Origin: Triticum aestivum
Taxonomy: Eukaryota > Streptophyta > Magnoliopsida > Poales > Poaceae
Reading direction: 5' to 3'
Assembly (NCBI RefSeq): GCF_018294505.1
Contig: NC_057798.1
Location: forward strand, 374,666,839 to 374,730,838
DNA: 64,000 nt
Shown: in pieces, positions 9,340-20,159 of the stretch
How positions within the stretch are numbered: position 1 is the first letter of the stretch
Layout: each line of letters starts with the position of its first letter
Made by a program: the position numbers and the translations under genes
The notes under the pieces: generated by a model
The model's input: the letters and a program-made list of their open reading frames with translations, nothing else
Databases searched by the model: none
What the model was told of the DNA's origin: nothing

Positions 9340-11420
9340 GTAGTTTTCTTTAAGAAGCGAAATTCAACGAAGTCATGATGGTTCCTTCGTCCGAGCAACT
9401 TCAAAGTGGGAAGTGGGCCTGTGATTTGACAGTTCATTAGTCATTGTTACTGCGGCGCGACGACCTGGGTGACTCTCCCTTGGAGTTCTGCGTGCATGGC
9501 AAGTGGACCAGGATGGTCGACATCCCACATGTTGGCAAACGGAAGTATTCTTTCTGATATCGAGGAGCAAGGAAACCACGTGGTATAGTATCACTGCTGA
9601 TTGGTTCGCAAAAAAATAGTATCACTGCCGATTTATAATTATTTTTTATTTCTGATGAATGCTAGTGTTTCAACTCTTACGGCGAAGGGTGCCAAACACA
9701 GCACGTGCTGGATGTCCCACACGTCAGTGAAAGGAGTGGGACATGAACAGTGTGGTAGAGCCCAACATAAAAAAATAGAGTGGTAGAGCGTCTCCACTTC
9801 TTCCACTTCTGGGTCGGAGACCACACGTAGTAGTACTTAGTGGTATGAACGATACAAAGTGCGACCTGGAGAGAAAGACACGTCTAGTTGGAAGGTCTCG
9901 GGGCATACACGTAAACAAATATAAAAGTTAATATGTGCCTCCAACTAATATAGTAGTAGTAGAGTACCTAGGCAAGTACTCCATAACATCACCGTGCATT
10001 GCACGTACAACATTTAGTGGTAGTACGTAGTAAGAGACAAATGCTGCCCAAGAGTTCCCTTCTCGACCTACTTTTGGGTGTTTGGTAGAGTGTATGGAGG
10101 GTGCATGAGTCCACACTAGTTTAGCACAAATACACTAGAAGCATGCATGAAGAGAGCATGCATGAAGAGGGGTGTTGAGTTGAGCATGCATGAAGAGGGA
10201 ACAACTATGCTGAGATGAGAACGCAACCAAACACACCCTATATGCCACGCATGTTCATACCATTTGTGCCTTTCTACTTCACTTACTGTGCTACATTACT
10301 CAGGTCCATACGCCCACTCCTGGGTACATGTCCGTCTCGTAGTTCCAGTCCCACGTGTTCTTCATATAGATGGAACGATCCTTGCATAACACGTGCACCT
10401 TGATGCTAGATGTCTCGCGTGTTGGCAAAAGGATGAACAAAGCTCACGTAAAAAATAGAGTGGAAGAACATAGATTTCGGACGACCGAGAAGGAGCAAGG
10501 AACCTCGTGGTGGAGCGTCTGCACTCATAATATTTAATATTATTCAGCGATATAAAATTAACCAATCATCTCCACAGTGGACTGGAAGAGTACGAAACAC
10601 GGCAGCCCAGTGTAGTTACATCATACTAGTACATGGCTAACCCACGCTATCACCATATTTCTTGGCTTACGTGCGACACCTATCTCTAGTAATCTAGCTG
10701 CCTGTATTGCTTCTCCCTCCTCATCTCTATCAAAGTGCGGCGGGCTGGCGTTTCTGCCATCTATTGAGGTCGGTTAACTATCACATGTTAGCAACGTGCC
10801 AAGAGCATTCTAAAAAAAATTCCTTTCACGTTCCGTTTTCAAAAAGAAAATAAATCCTTTCACGTACGAATTTGTCTCTATGCTTTGAGCAACTTGCATG
10901 TCCTATACTGCTCCTGTTTGATACTCTAACTTAGGTAGAGGTTAGACTAACTCATGACTAACCCTGAACTAACTGTAGCCAAAGAGGTATTTGGGTGACA
11001 GGTTTAGATTGACAATAAATGCACTTCATGGAGAGAGAAAAGTGATTTTTCAGTGGTCCCAATGAGAACTATCTCCAGTTAGCACCTCTTTGGTGGGATA
11101 GTTTTTTTTGGTGGGTTCGGTGCAACTTGCTCCAATTTAAACCCTCATGCTTGGATACTTTAGGGCTATTTGAGCCCCCAACTAGCTCAAACTAACTCTA
11201 ACCCATGGATCCAAACAGGGCCTATGGCCAGTCTCGACGCGGAGCAATCGCGTGCACCGGGAAGCGCTCTCTCTCGGTCGTCGTGCCACTTCAAAGCCGG
11301 TGTCAGTGAGAGGTCGCCTCCACTCTGGCCGGGCATTAATGCGGCACTGACACTCCAAGGCGATGCTGACCGTTTCACGCGAGAAGCGCGCGCTGGCAAG
11401 GGAGTATAGGTTTTGAACCG
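9340..11420. repeat. Copy 2 of the degenerate collinear duplication
   Basis: It shares blocks in the same order as 5940-7960 (see that entry). Local repeats inside it include aaaaaatagagtgg-agag near 9770 and 10450. A MITE sits at about 10913-11219, between two of the shared blocks and absent from copy 1, so it inserted after the duplication. Confidence 0.5.
10913..11219. mobile_element. MITE with cctgtttgga-type termini
   Basis: The left end starts cctgtttgatactctaac and the right end is the inverse of cctgtttggatccatggg. Both subterminal regions contain ctaac/gttag-rich arms. This is the common grass MITE beginning GGGCCTGTTTGGATC; the first few bases of the left end are missing. Superfamily is uncertain because no TSD is clear. 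Confidence 0.5.
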
Positions 11421-12630
11421 TTTCAGGTGTAGTACTGGTAGTTTGCAAAACTACTCAATTATTGCACTAAATTTCCTAAGAAATTGTGGTAAAAACGTTA
11501 CTCCACAGCCCGCTTCCCTTCTCCTTCCTCTTCCACCGCCCGCGCACGTCCGTGGGAAGCGACCGGTCAACCCTTATATAGGAGTGCTAGCACAAAAAGA
11601 TGCATGCATGACCACTAAAATTTCCATATTAAAGCGCCGCTCCGGCAGGAGTATGACGTATGTTGTTACCTTCGGCCGGCCCATGGCTACCGGGCGACGG
11701 CGACTAGAGAAGGGGCAGCGGGAGGGGAATGAATGCAGCTACTGTTTGGGTTTGCCTTCCGGCTTAAATAAATGCGCAGCATCACGTGTACCCGTGGGTG
11801 CACAAATTGTAACATACTCATGTCTGCTTAAGTGGGCGTCACGTAACTGGTGTGTGTGTGTGAGAGAGATTCTGAGAGACAGAGTGCGTGTGTGTGACTC
11901 TACTCTTCGGACATGTACTCAACCTTTTGCATCAGGATATAAGTATAATGGTATTTACTTTAGCTAGTGATTTACGTGGCCATGTTAACGTGGTTGTGTC
12001 AAAAAAATGTCACTTCCTGCTCGCGATTTGCGTTATATAATTATAAGCAAGATTCTCGTGCATTGCACGGAACATCAATATGCATTTTTTTACAAAACAT
12101 ATGTTGTGATTGACCCATGCAGGAGTAATCCCATGTGTATAAACTAATGATATCTCGAGAATTTTATCAGAAAACTGGTATCTCGAGAATGTCATCGAAA
12201 AAATGAAAGATGAGAGATAAGGCAACGAGGAGTGGAGCGTGGTGGTGACTGGTGGTCGGAATGGGCGGAGGCATGGGGATGGACGGCGCCGGCAGGCGGC
12301 AGCGGCCACCATGCATGCTAGATTGTTCCAGAGACTTATTCCTTCTTTAATTGCTGAGCAATGAGATTGCGGGAGATAATGATGTGGAGATAGGTGTGGG
12401 TATCTTTTGTAAAATTATCATAGTTTGCTTTCTATCCATCAGATATAGATCATACGATCTGTATTACAAGATGGCAAGCACACCATCATCGCCAACTCGT
12501 TTTTTTATAAGGGTACAGATGATAAGTTTGCTGACTACTAAAGTAAAGTGGAATTTTTCCATGTTATGCAAGTAAATAAAGGTGATTGTTTATCATACGG
12601 GTAAGGTTGGATGAAGGGTGGTAGGAACAA
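11421..12630. other. Intergenic sequence, nothing identified
   Basis: No domain-bearing ORF is present. There is a short (gt)n(ga)n stretch near 11850-11890, a phrase frequent in grass intergenic DNA (cgtgcattgcacgg, 12057), and a direct repeat of tatctcgagaat at 12149 and 12179. Confidence 0.4.
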
Positions 12631-12639
12631 ATGCTCCGC

Positions 12640-12826
12640 CTAGAGCATGTGTGTGTGAGATGGAGTTTTAGTGTGTGTGTGTGGGGTGTGTGTGTGAGAG
12701 AGAGAGAGATAGAGAGAGAGAAAGAGGAGAGAGAGAGATGGAGTCTTAATTTGTGTGTGTGTGTGAGAGAGAGAGAGAGATGGAGTCTAAGTGTGTGTGT
12801 GGGGGGGTGCGTGCATGCATGTGTGT
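12640..12826. repeat. Compound GT/GA microsatellite at an assembly gap
   Basis: Alternating (gt)n and (ga)n tracts run up to the N block, with a recurring unit like gagatggagt-ta-gtgtgtgtg at about 12656, 12735 and 12778. The unit period is roughly 40-80 bp, so this is a degenerate minisatellite built from microsatellite tracts. Confidence 0.8.
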
Positions 12827-13393
12827 NNNNNNNNNNNNNNNNNNNNNNNNNNNNNNNNNNNNNNNNNNNNNNNNNNNNNNNNNNNNNNNNNNNNNNNNNN
12901 NNNNNNNNNNNNNNNNNNNNNNNNNNNNNNNNNNNNNNNNNNNNNNNNNNNNNNNNNNNNNNNNNNNNNNNNNNNNNNNNNNNNNNNNNNNNNNNNNNNN
13001 NNNNNNNNNNNNNNNNNNNNNNNNNNNNNNNNNNNNNNNNNNNNNNNNNNNNNNNNNNNNNNNNNNNNNNNNNNNNNNNNNNNNNNNNNNNNNNNNNNNN
13101 NNNNNNNNNNNNNNNNNNNNNNNNNNNNNNNNNNNNNNNNNNNNNNNNNNNNNNNNNNNNNNNNNNNNNNNNNNNNNNNNNNNNNNNNNNNNNNNNNNNN
13201 NNNNNNNNNNNNNNNNNNNNNNNNNNNNNNNNNNNNNNNNNNNNNNNNNNNNNNNNNNNNNNNNNNNNNNNNNNNNNNNNNNNNNNNNNNNNNNNNNNNN
13301 NNNNNNNNNNNNNNNNNNNNNNNNNNNNNNNNNNNNNNNNNNNNNNNNNNNNNNNNNNNNNNNNNNNNNNNNNNNNNNNNNNNNNNNNNNNNN
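12827..13393. other. Assembly gap (567 N)
   Basis: An unbroken run of N replaces the sequence. It is directly preceded by GT/GA repeats and followed by tgcatgtaggtggg, so the missing piece is probably more of the same repeat. Confidence 0.99.
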
Positions 13394-13904
13394 TGCATGT
13401 AGGTGGGAATTAAACAAAGGGATGGTCTTATTGGTTTCGGGGATATAGGGAAAGTGTGAGAGGCGCGCGGGGGGGGGGGTAGCTAGAAGGAGATTGTTAA
13501 GTGTGAGTGTGTGTTTTACCCATCCAGGCGGAAGTTATGTGCACAAAATAGGAGAACGATTCAATGTGGCGTTAGGATTGAGGGTAATTAACTACGTATG
13601 GAGACATAGAGACCTTGAACGTGCATATGTGGGAGGTATACATGTATACGTGGGATGTGTATGTGTGCGCGCGCGCATGATCAAAATAAAAGAAAGAAGA
13701 CATAAGTCATAAGATCAACGACATGGGAGAGACGGATCGGTATGACAATATGCATGCATGTGAGAATGCAGGGAAGAAGGCCCGACAATTGAGCATGTGT
13801 TTTTATCTTTAAGAGATAGTGGCGTGGGCTGGAGCATGCATCTATGGCGAGCAGAGGGGGTGAGGCGCAACGATTGTGCAAAAGAGATTAACATATAAAT
13901 GCAT

Positions 13905-14270
13905 ATGTATGGAGAGACATATATAGTGTGGGTGATAGGAAGGAAGACTCTATACAAGAAAGAAATGTTGACGGAGAAACTACAGATAGATACAGAGATG
14001 GAGATGCTAGCTAGAGGGACATCCGTTAGTTTGGGTGTTGGAGATGACCGTCGGGTGGTTCAAAGGGTGAAGTTATATATGTGTGTGAGACGGCACTTGA
14101 CTGCATGTAGAGAGAAACATATGTAGTGTGTGTGATAGGAATCAAGAGTGAGGGCGAGAAAGAAGGTTGATGGAGAAACATATAAATAGAAAGATAAAGA
14201 TGCTAGCTAGTGTGTGTTAGAGATAGGAGTCGAGTGGATCAGAAGGCTGAGTTATTTGTGTGGGTGTGAG
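13905..14270. repeat. 200-bp direct repeat, two copies
   Basis: Phrases tagtgtgggtgatagga (13924) and tagtgtgtgtgatagga (14124), and gatgctagctag (about 14003 and 14199), repeat with a spacing close to 200 bp. The copies are diverged and GA/GT-rich. Confidence 0.65.
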
Positions 14271-14274
14271 AGAG

Positions 14275-14725
14275 ATAGAGGGAGGGTGCATGTGAGTCAC
14301 ATACAAATAGATATTAGAGAGAAATGAGATCCAGAGAGACGGAGTTTTGTGTCTGCGAGAGAGAAAGGTATTTCACAACGAGAGTGATAGCTAGAGAGAC
14401 ATATGAGGGAACGCAAGATATCTCTAGGGAGAGAGGGTGTGTGTGAGCGACATATAAGAGAACAATGGAGAAATATGAGACCCTGGGGGACCGAGTTTGT
14501 GTTTGTGTGTGAGAAAGAGATATTGAAGAGGAAGAGTCGTAGGTTCTCATATCTAAGGAGCGAAAGACATCTCTGTATGAGGGGTGTGTGAGTGGCACAC
14601 ATGGGAATAGTAGAGAGAAATGAGACCCCGGGAGACAAAGTTTTGTGTTTGTGTGAGAGAAAGAGATTCCACATGGAGAATCATAGTTAGAGACACATAG
14701 GAGGGAGCGAGATATACTTAGAGAG
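14275..14725. repeat. Tandem repeat of about 147 bp, three copies
   Basis: Landmarks gagatccagagagacggag (14327), gagaccctgggggaccgag (14476) and gagaccccgggagacaaag (14622) recur every 146-149 bp, each followed by gtttgtgt and gagagaaagagat-like text. Because 147 is a multiple of three, a long antisense frame stays open across all copies, but its composition is simple-sequence and it is not a credible protein. Confidence 0.7.
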
Positions 14726-15610
14726 AGATAGAGTGATGAAGGTCGAGGGAGAGAGTACCGTCAATGTGTTACGAAGATAAAAGATCATTGTCGACATACA
14801 GGTAGCACGAGAGATACCTGAGAGACGATGAACGCGTATAGGTCCAGAGAGATAGTCCTATATAAGCATGAGTGATAGCTATATGAGATGAATATCTAGA
14901 TTAAAGGGGATTCAAATATTTAAACTGGAGATCACGACATCGATAATATCATAACGCAAATTGGTGTATCAAACATGCATATTCATTTGAATTTGGGCAC
15001 ACGTGTAATGTTATATAGTTTATCAATATTGGTGATCCATAGATTCTTCAATTACAAACAATGCATGGTTTATATGCAATTAATGTCTAAACGGGATTAC
15101 ACTATATGTTGCGTGTGTGAAACACATTATACATGTTTGAGAAGTTAAAAAAACCCCGCATGAAACACACATTAGTTGGAGACAGTTAGCGAGGAATGCA
15201 TACATTGGATTTCAACATAAAGTGGTTTCAATTATTTGAAAATCCAAATTGATGGATACAACCTTATGAATCTGAGATCATGCCATTTGTAAACCATATT
15301 TATGTATAAATGGTGTTGTGCCTTTGAAAGTATATATAAAAAATGATGTATATAGAATGTAATTCCAATTGAAAATGGATCCCGCCCGAAAAAAATAGAA
15401 TACAAACGGGATTCGAATTGAGTTGGCACGGTAAACGTGCACTCTGCAAAATTTGAACGAAGCGAGGAAAGTCACAGTAACCGCCCGAAACCAAAATCTG
15501 CGAGATGGAAATCACTACTGCCTATCCCTGCCACGCAAAGCCTATCTGCTGGATTTCTATAGGTTTCAATAGGGGTAGGTTTGTAATTTCACCCAAACGT
15601 GACGTAACCG
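14726..15610. other. Intergenic sequence upstream of the 15-20 kb gene
   Basis: AT-rich with no recognisable frame. A tRNA-like B-box phrase near 15410 on the minus strand was considered and rejected. Confidence 0.4.
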
Positions 15611-15617
15611 CCTCTCA

Positions 15618-15920
15618 CCCGGATTCATACACGGTGGGCGCCAAAACACAGTGTGCCCTCGGCCGAAATCGACTCCCTCCCCGATTCATATTCATACATG
15701 GTGGGCGCCAAAAACAAACTCTTGTCGGCAAATATTCGGATATGCGAGATTACCGTCCTATCCCCAACCGACTAATGTTGTTGTGATGTAGTAGAAATTT
15801 GAAACGGGGCCTAAGTTTGTAAATTTCCTCGCATTTGAGACAAGTGCGCCCTGAATACATGGTTCCCCCTTCCTCTCTACCTCCCTTTTCCCCATTCATA
15901 CTCCATGGGCGCCAAAACAC
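15618..15920 (+). promoter_or_regulatory. Three E2F-like modules upstream of the gene
   Basis: The sequence ggcgccaaaa (E2F consensus TTTTGGCGCC on the other strand) occurs at 15637-15646, 15703-15712 and 15908-15917. Each follows a copy of a cattcata-containing phrase, so the site lies inside a repeated module of about 27 bp. Regulatory role is inferred from the match to the E2F/DP consensus only. Confidence 0.4.
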
Positions 15921-17266
15921 CCTCTCCACCCCACCCTCCTATCTCCGCCGCCGTCCGCCACCCCATCTACCGCCGTCCTTCTCCACCACGCCGGACCTGA
16001 TACCCCGACGCCGCCGTCCATTACAAGAGATCGACCTCTCTCATCCACGCCTTTGGACCGGTATCCTTGCATCCCGTCCTCTCGCTTCATCCCCGTCGTC
16101 GTCCACCTTGCCGGCGCCGCTCCTACGACCGTCTCGTCCACCGCACCCCGCCGCCACCGTCTACCCTCCTGGATCTGCTTCCATGCCGCCGACAGCCATC
16201 GCTACCGCATCACCGTCAAATTCTCAGCAGATGCGTACACGGCACCGCACCAGAGGCGGTACTCTTTCGTCTCTGCTCAACTTATTTATCACAGCAAGAA
16301 AATAGATCGCCACTGCTTTACTCTGATTTCTTGTCTTGGTTGCGAAGTTGCCTTTGTCCGGTTTGCACCTTCAGATCCGCCATCGAACGCTCAACACTAT
16401 ACTCCCAATGCTTATGGTTTTCCCCTTTTATATTCCACACTAGTTAAATCACAGTAGACTAAATTTCAAAATTGGGTCAGTCGATTTTTTAGAGCTCGCT
16501 GGAGTTCGCCGGTGCGATCCAAGGGGCTCGGGTGATTGTGGGGCCTCACCAAACGAAGAAAACTCGACGCGAGTGGGGGTGGGGGTGGCAGAGGAACACA
16601 GGCGGTGGGGGCCGGTGGTCCGGCCGGCAGCCCGTGCTATGTTCTGTATGGGAAGAATCAGAGACGAGGAAGAAGAAGGGTTAGGAGACGTAGGATCTTC
16701 ATCCAACCGCCTGAAATGGTTGAGAGACAGCTGGGAGTTGCATTCTTAATGCGCTCTGGTTCATCATGTGTGGGCACTGCGCAACCAACATTTTATTATC
16801 CAAAATCTGCTTGCTCTTCTTTACCATGTTCGATAGAGCTGGCCTGTACGTGATCGATAGGCTTTCAATTACTAGCGGCAATACAACACCGTATTTTCAA
16901 GCCAGTTCCACTTTCCCGATTTATATACGTGGTTATGGTGTACCCTTGTTATGTACACTATGATCTGCCTAGTTGCTGTGTGCTCTTGTTATCATGGTTT
17001 GGCAATAAACTCTCTATACAGTATATTATGAACCTATCATCTGCCAGCTATCCTTACTTCTGGAGCCTATTTTTTTGTGTACTTGTGCCAAATTCTATAA
17101 GTGCACGCACCATATTACAGCACACATGAGCTCTCTCATCAGAATCCAGTGATAGCACATAAGTGTTTACAGGGGCGCCCCTATATTAAAATATCATCTG
17201 CATTACAAAGATAATCTCACAACTATTTATATTTTCATGGTTCTCAGATATTATATGCAATTACAG
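15921..17266 (+). other. Probable 5' region of the downstream gene
   Basis: A pyrimidine/CCG-rich stretch (15840-16260) looks like a grass 5' leader or first exon. A short ATG frame at 16183 could be a first coding exon with a donor at 16259, but its phase does not join the exon at 17267 directly, so at least one more exon would be needed. A second GC-rich stretch at 16500-16720 could contain it. None of these is firm. Confidence 0.3.
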
Positions 17267-19886
17267 TGAATATCAGAATCCGCGCATCAAAAGAATATTG
17301 TGGAACACTGCAATGACTTACAAAATTGGCACCAAGGCATTGAGTGCCATTCTGGAAGCAATGAAACTTGTACGCTCCCCACCTGTTGATTCTTGTTCAG
17401 AATATCATCCTAATGACTATTCTAACCTCGAGGAGTCAAAGGTAGATGGCCTGTCCTATTCACCCATCAAGGTTCCTGTTCTAATTTGGCAAGGTTTTAT
17501 TGATTATGTGTATCTTGCATATGTTGTCTTGCATTTCTTCTACTTTGTTGCACCGCCATCTGCTTAGTTTACTCATCATATAACTCGAGATGCCATGCCC
17601 ATCCATTATCAATACATATTCCATCTGTCATCATACCATGTTTTTCCACTCAAATGATGTTCTTGTGCATGAGACATCAAAAAGGAAGAGGGTGATTGCC
17701 GAACCTGAAGGAGCACCAGCAAAGTCCTTGAAAAATGTGGTGGTGCCAGAGAAATCAGGCAGCGCCCCAGTACAACCAGTGACACAAAACATAGGACCGA
17801 CTCCAGCAGACTGTACCCATACTTCACTGGCCACACCACTAGCCCCACCACACAGGTCCAGCACTCCAGCAAAAGGTATACCGATTTCATTTGCCATAGC
17901 ACAAGCTGTACCACAGAAAAATCCCACTCCAGAAAAAAGTACAGCAAGTCCACCGGCCGAAGACCTATCCCAACTGCAGAGACGGCCAATTCCTGTAGAT
18001 TGGAACCCCATTCCATTTATTCCTAGTTTAAAAGACAATGCTTTCAATGTTGTTAGGGACTACGTGCATATATTCCCATCATGGGAAGATTATAGTGAAG
18101 ACAAACACCATTTTCACATCTTCCTGTCCAACTTACGTGTAAGTGCTATTATTCATGGTTATTATTTTCCTGTTTTCTGCTGATCGAACACATCAATGAT
18201 TTACATTACATTGTTGTAACTAGGCGAGGGTCAATATGGATAGTCATGACGAGAAAAGCTTGCTTGTGCTTTTCAAGGAAGCATTGCAGCAGTATCGATG
18301 TTACCTGACGAAATCACACTTTGATGGCAAGTCTATAAACGAATTTTCGGTGAAGTCTCCTGTGCTAAATTTAGAAGACATTGAATGGAAAAACCTTGTT
18401 ATGCACTGGTCTCGTTCCCAGGATGAGGTACTGTCTATGAAATCACATGACAATTTGAACTTCTACTTTTCCGCATGTGCCTTACGGATCTTTTTTGCAG
18501 GAAATCTACTCGAAGAAGAATTCCGGTTTGAAAAGAACGACAGGATATCACAAATATGCTGCCCACTGCTTTGCTCTTGTTAGTACATGTTGTCCTGTAT
18601 CACTGTACTTGCATACATACCTGGTTTATTATGTGACAACAGTATGCATGATAGCTTGCTTATCAATTGTTCGCTCCAAATTATCTGATCTGTATGAATG
18701 GTTACATTAGTGTAGAATATATCCAATGCCAATGAATTTTTTTAGCTCTGCATTGTTCTTGTAAGTACATGATGTCCTTTATCAATGTACTTATATTGAT
18801 AGGTAGTTGGTCATGTACCATCACTCTGCAGCTTATTTTCCTTTGCCCTCCATTTTCTACACATCAGATCTATATTTACTCTTACCATAAGGTTGGTACT
18901 GAAGAAGTTTAGCTGTGCATTGCTCTTGGCTGTGCCTTTTGCCTGTATCGTTGTACATACATTTATAGCTACTTGGTTATGTAGCATCACTCTTCATCTT
19001 ATCTTAAATATTCTCCATTTTCGTATATTATCACATCTATATTTACTCTTAACAAAATGTAGAATAAAGGCAATGCTTATGAAGAAGATTCTGTGATAAA
19101 CTTCTTGAATTGCCCCCCCCCATCAGCATGGACAAGGGCTTTATAGAGCCTGTCTTCACCAGTAATGTAAGTTTGTCCTTCTCAAGCCTTAAAACTTTGT
19201 TGTGTATATTTGGTTAGGCATGACTGCAACAGCTATTTATTTTTGGTGTTTGCATCAAATTGCATGTTTAAAGTTTATTATGTAGTTCATAAACAAAAGT
19301 TTGTCCTTCTCAATTTAAGTTTTCAGTTGTACAACCAAGTTCCTTCTTCATACCATGTAAATTAAACTATACAGAGCAAGTGATCTTCTTCTGCACTGCA
19401 TGTATGCTTCTGTTCTTCGTAATCCAGTGGTGCGGTGAACCTACCCACTACAGCACAATGTCATATTCTGCAATGTCTTAACTATGAACAATGTCATATC
19501 ATTCTACTATTATTTAAACCGTCTCTTTATTTGCCAATCTGAAATGGGATAAATTGACAGCACACTAACCATTGATACTTTTGAGTTCTTGATCTGTAAT
19601 CCAGTGGTGTCGTGAAGCTGCCAACTCCTTCACAATGTCATTTCCTGCCATGTCTTGACCTGAACAATATCATACTGTGTTAATGCAATTTTAAACTGTG
19701 TCACTTTATTCGCCAGTAAGAAATGTGATGAATTGTCAGCACTGATACTTTTATGTGCAAAACCTGTCATTTGTCTGCTTGTTTATCTTTCAGAGTGAGG
19801 AAGATATAAGTGTTGAACAAGCGCAGTCTCATCATCTTGCTCAGCTGCTTGTGCTGCAGCTCCCCAGCAGGGCTAACCTTTCTTGA
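17267..19886 (+). CDS. Transposase_24-like (En/Spm-associated) multi-exon gene
   Basis: Exons supported by GT-AG borders and shared phase: 17267-17471, 17674-18138, 18224-18427, 18501-18578, 19063 to about 19166, and 19794-19886 with the stop. A basic patch (SKRKR) opens the second exon, followed by a Pro/Ala/Thr-rich linker. The next exons carry a Trp- and aromatic-rich segment ending LEDIEWKNLVMHWS, then EIYSKKNSGLKRTTGYH, the layout of the PF03004 plant transposase (Ptta/En/Spm) domain. Junctions up to exon 4 keep phase 0. In the 19063 exon a run of nine C shifts the frame to an early stop; the frame needed for the last exon would require a different C count. It could belong to the CACTA element whose terminus follows at 20.2-21.6 kb, or be a domesticated copy. 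The 5' end is unresolved. Confidence 0.5.
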
Positions 19887-20159
19887 ACTATATTGAAGTG
19901 CTGTCGATTTTGTATATTATTTTGTCGGCGTGTTTATTTGCACTGGTGGCGATCTTTGATGCCCAGTGTATGTAATCTGTTGTCTGCTTGTGCTTTATTA
20001 TCATAGTGGCGAACTTTGATGCCATGTGGATGTAATATGCCGTAATTTCTTTATTGTATAGTCTAGGTTTTTTTCTTATTCACGATGTTGCAGTTATTTT
20101 ACTGTATATATATCCTGTCTTCGCAGTAAACCAGCCAAACCGTAAAATTACAGTACATA

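Noticed and set aside
12631..13448. Several ORFs of more than 200 codons across the N gap
   Set aside because: They consist of unknown residues and GT/GA repeat; no evidence of coding.
14297..14674. 125-codon minus-strand ORF across the 147-bp repeats
   Set aside because: The repeat length is a multiple of three and keeps a frame open by chance; composition is simple-sequence.
15395..15450. tRNA-like sequence on the minus strand (B-box-like aattcgaatccc)
   Set aside because: The A box fits poorly, no acceptor stem pairs, and the B box has two mismatches.
15836..16457. Overlapping ORFs of 126-156 codons in the CCG-rich region
   Set aside because: High GC and CCG repetition open several frames at once; none has a domain or fits the downstream splice phase directly.
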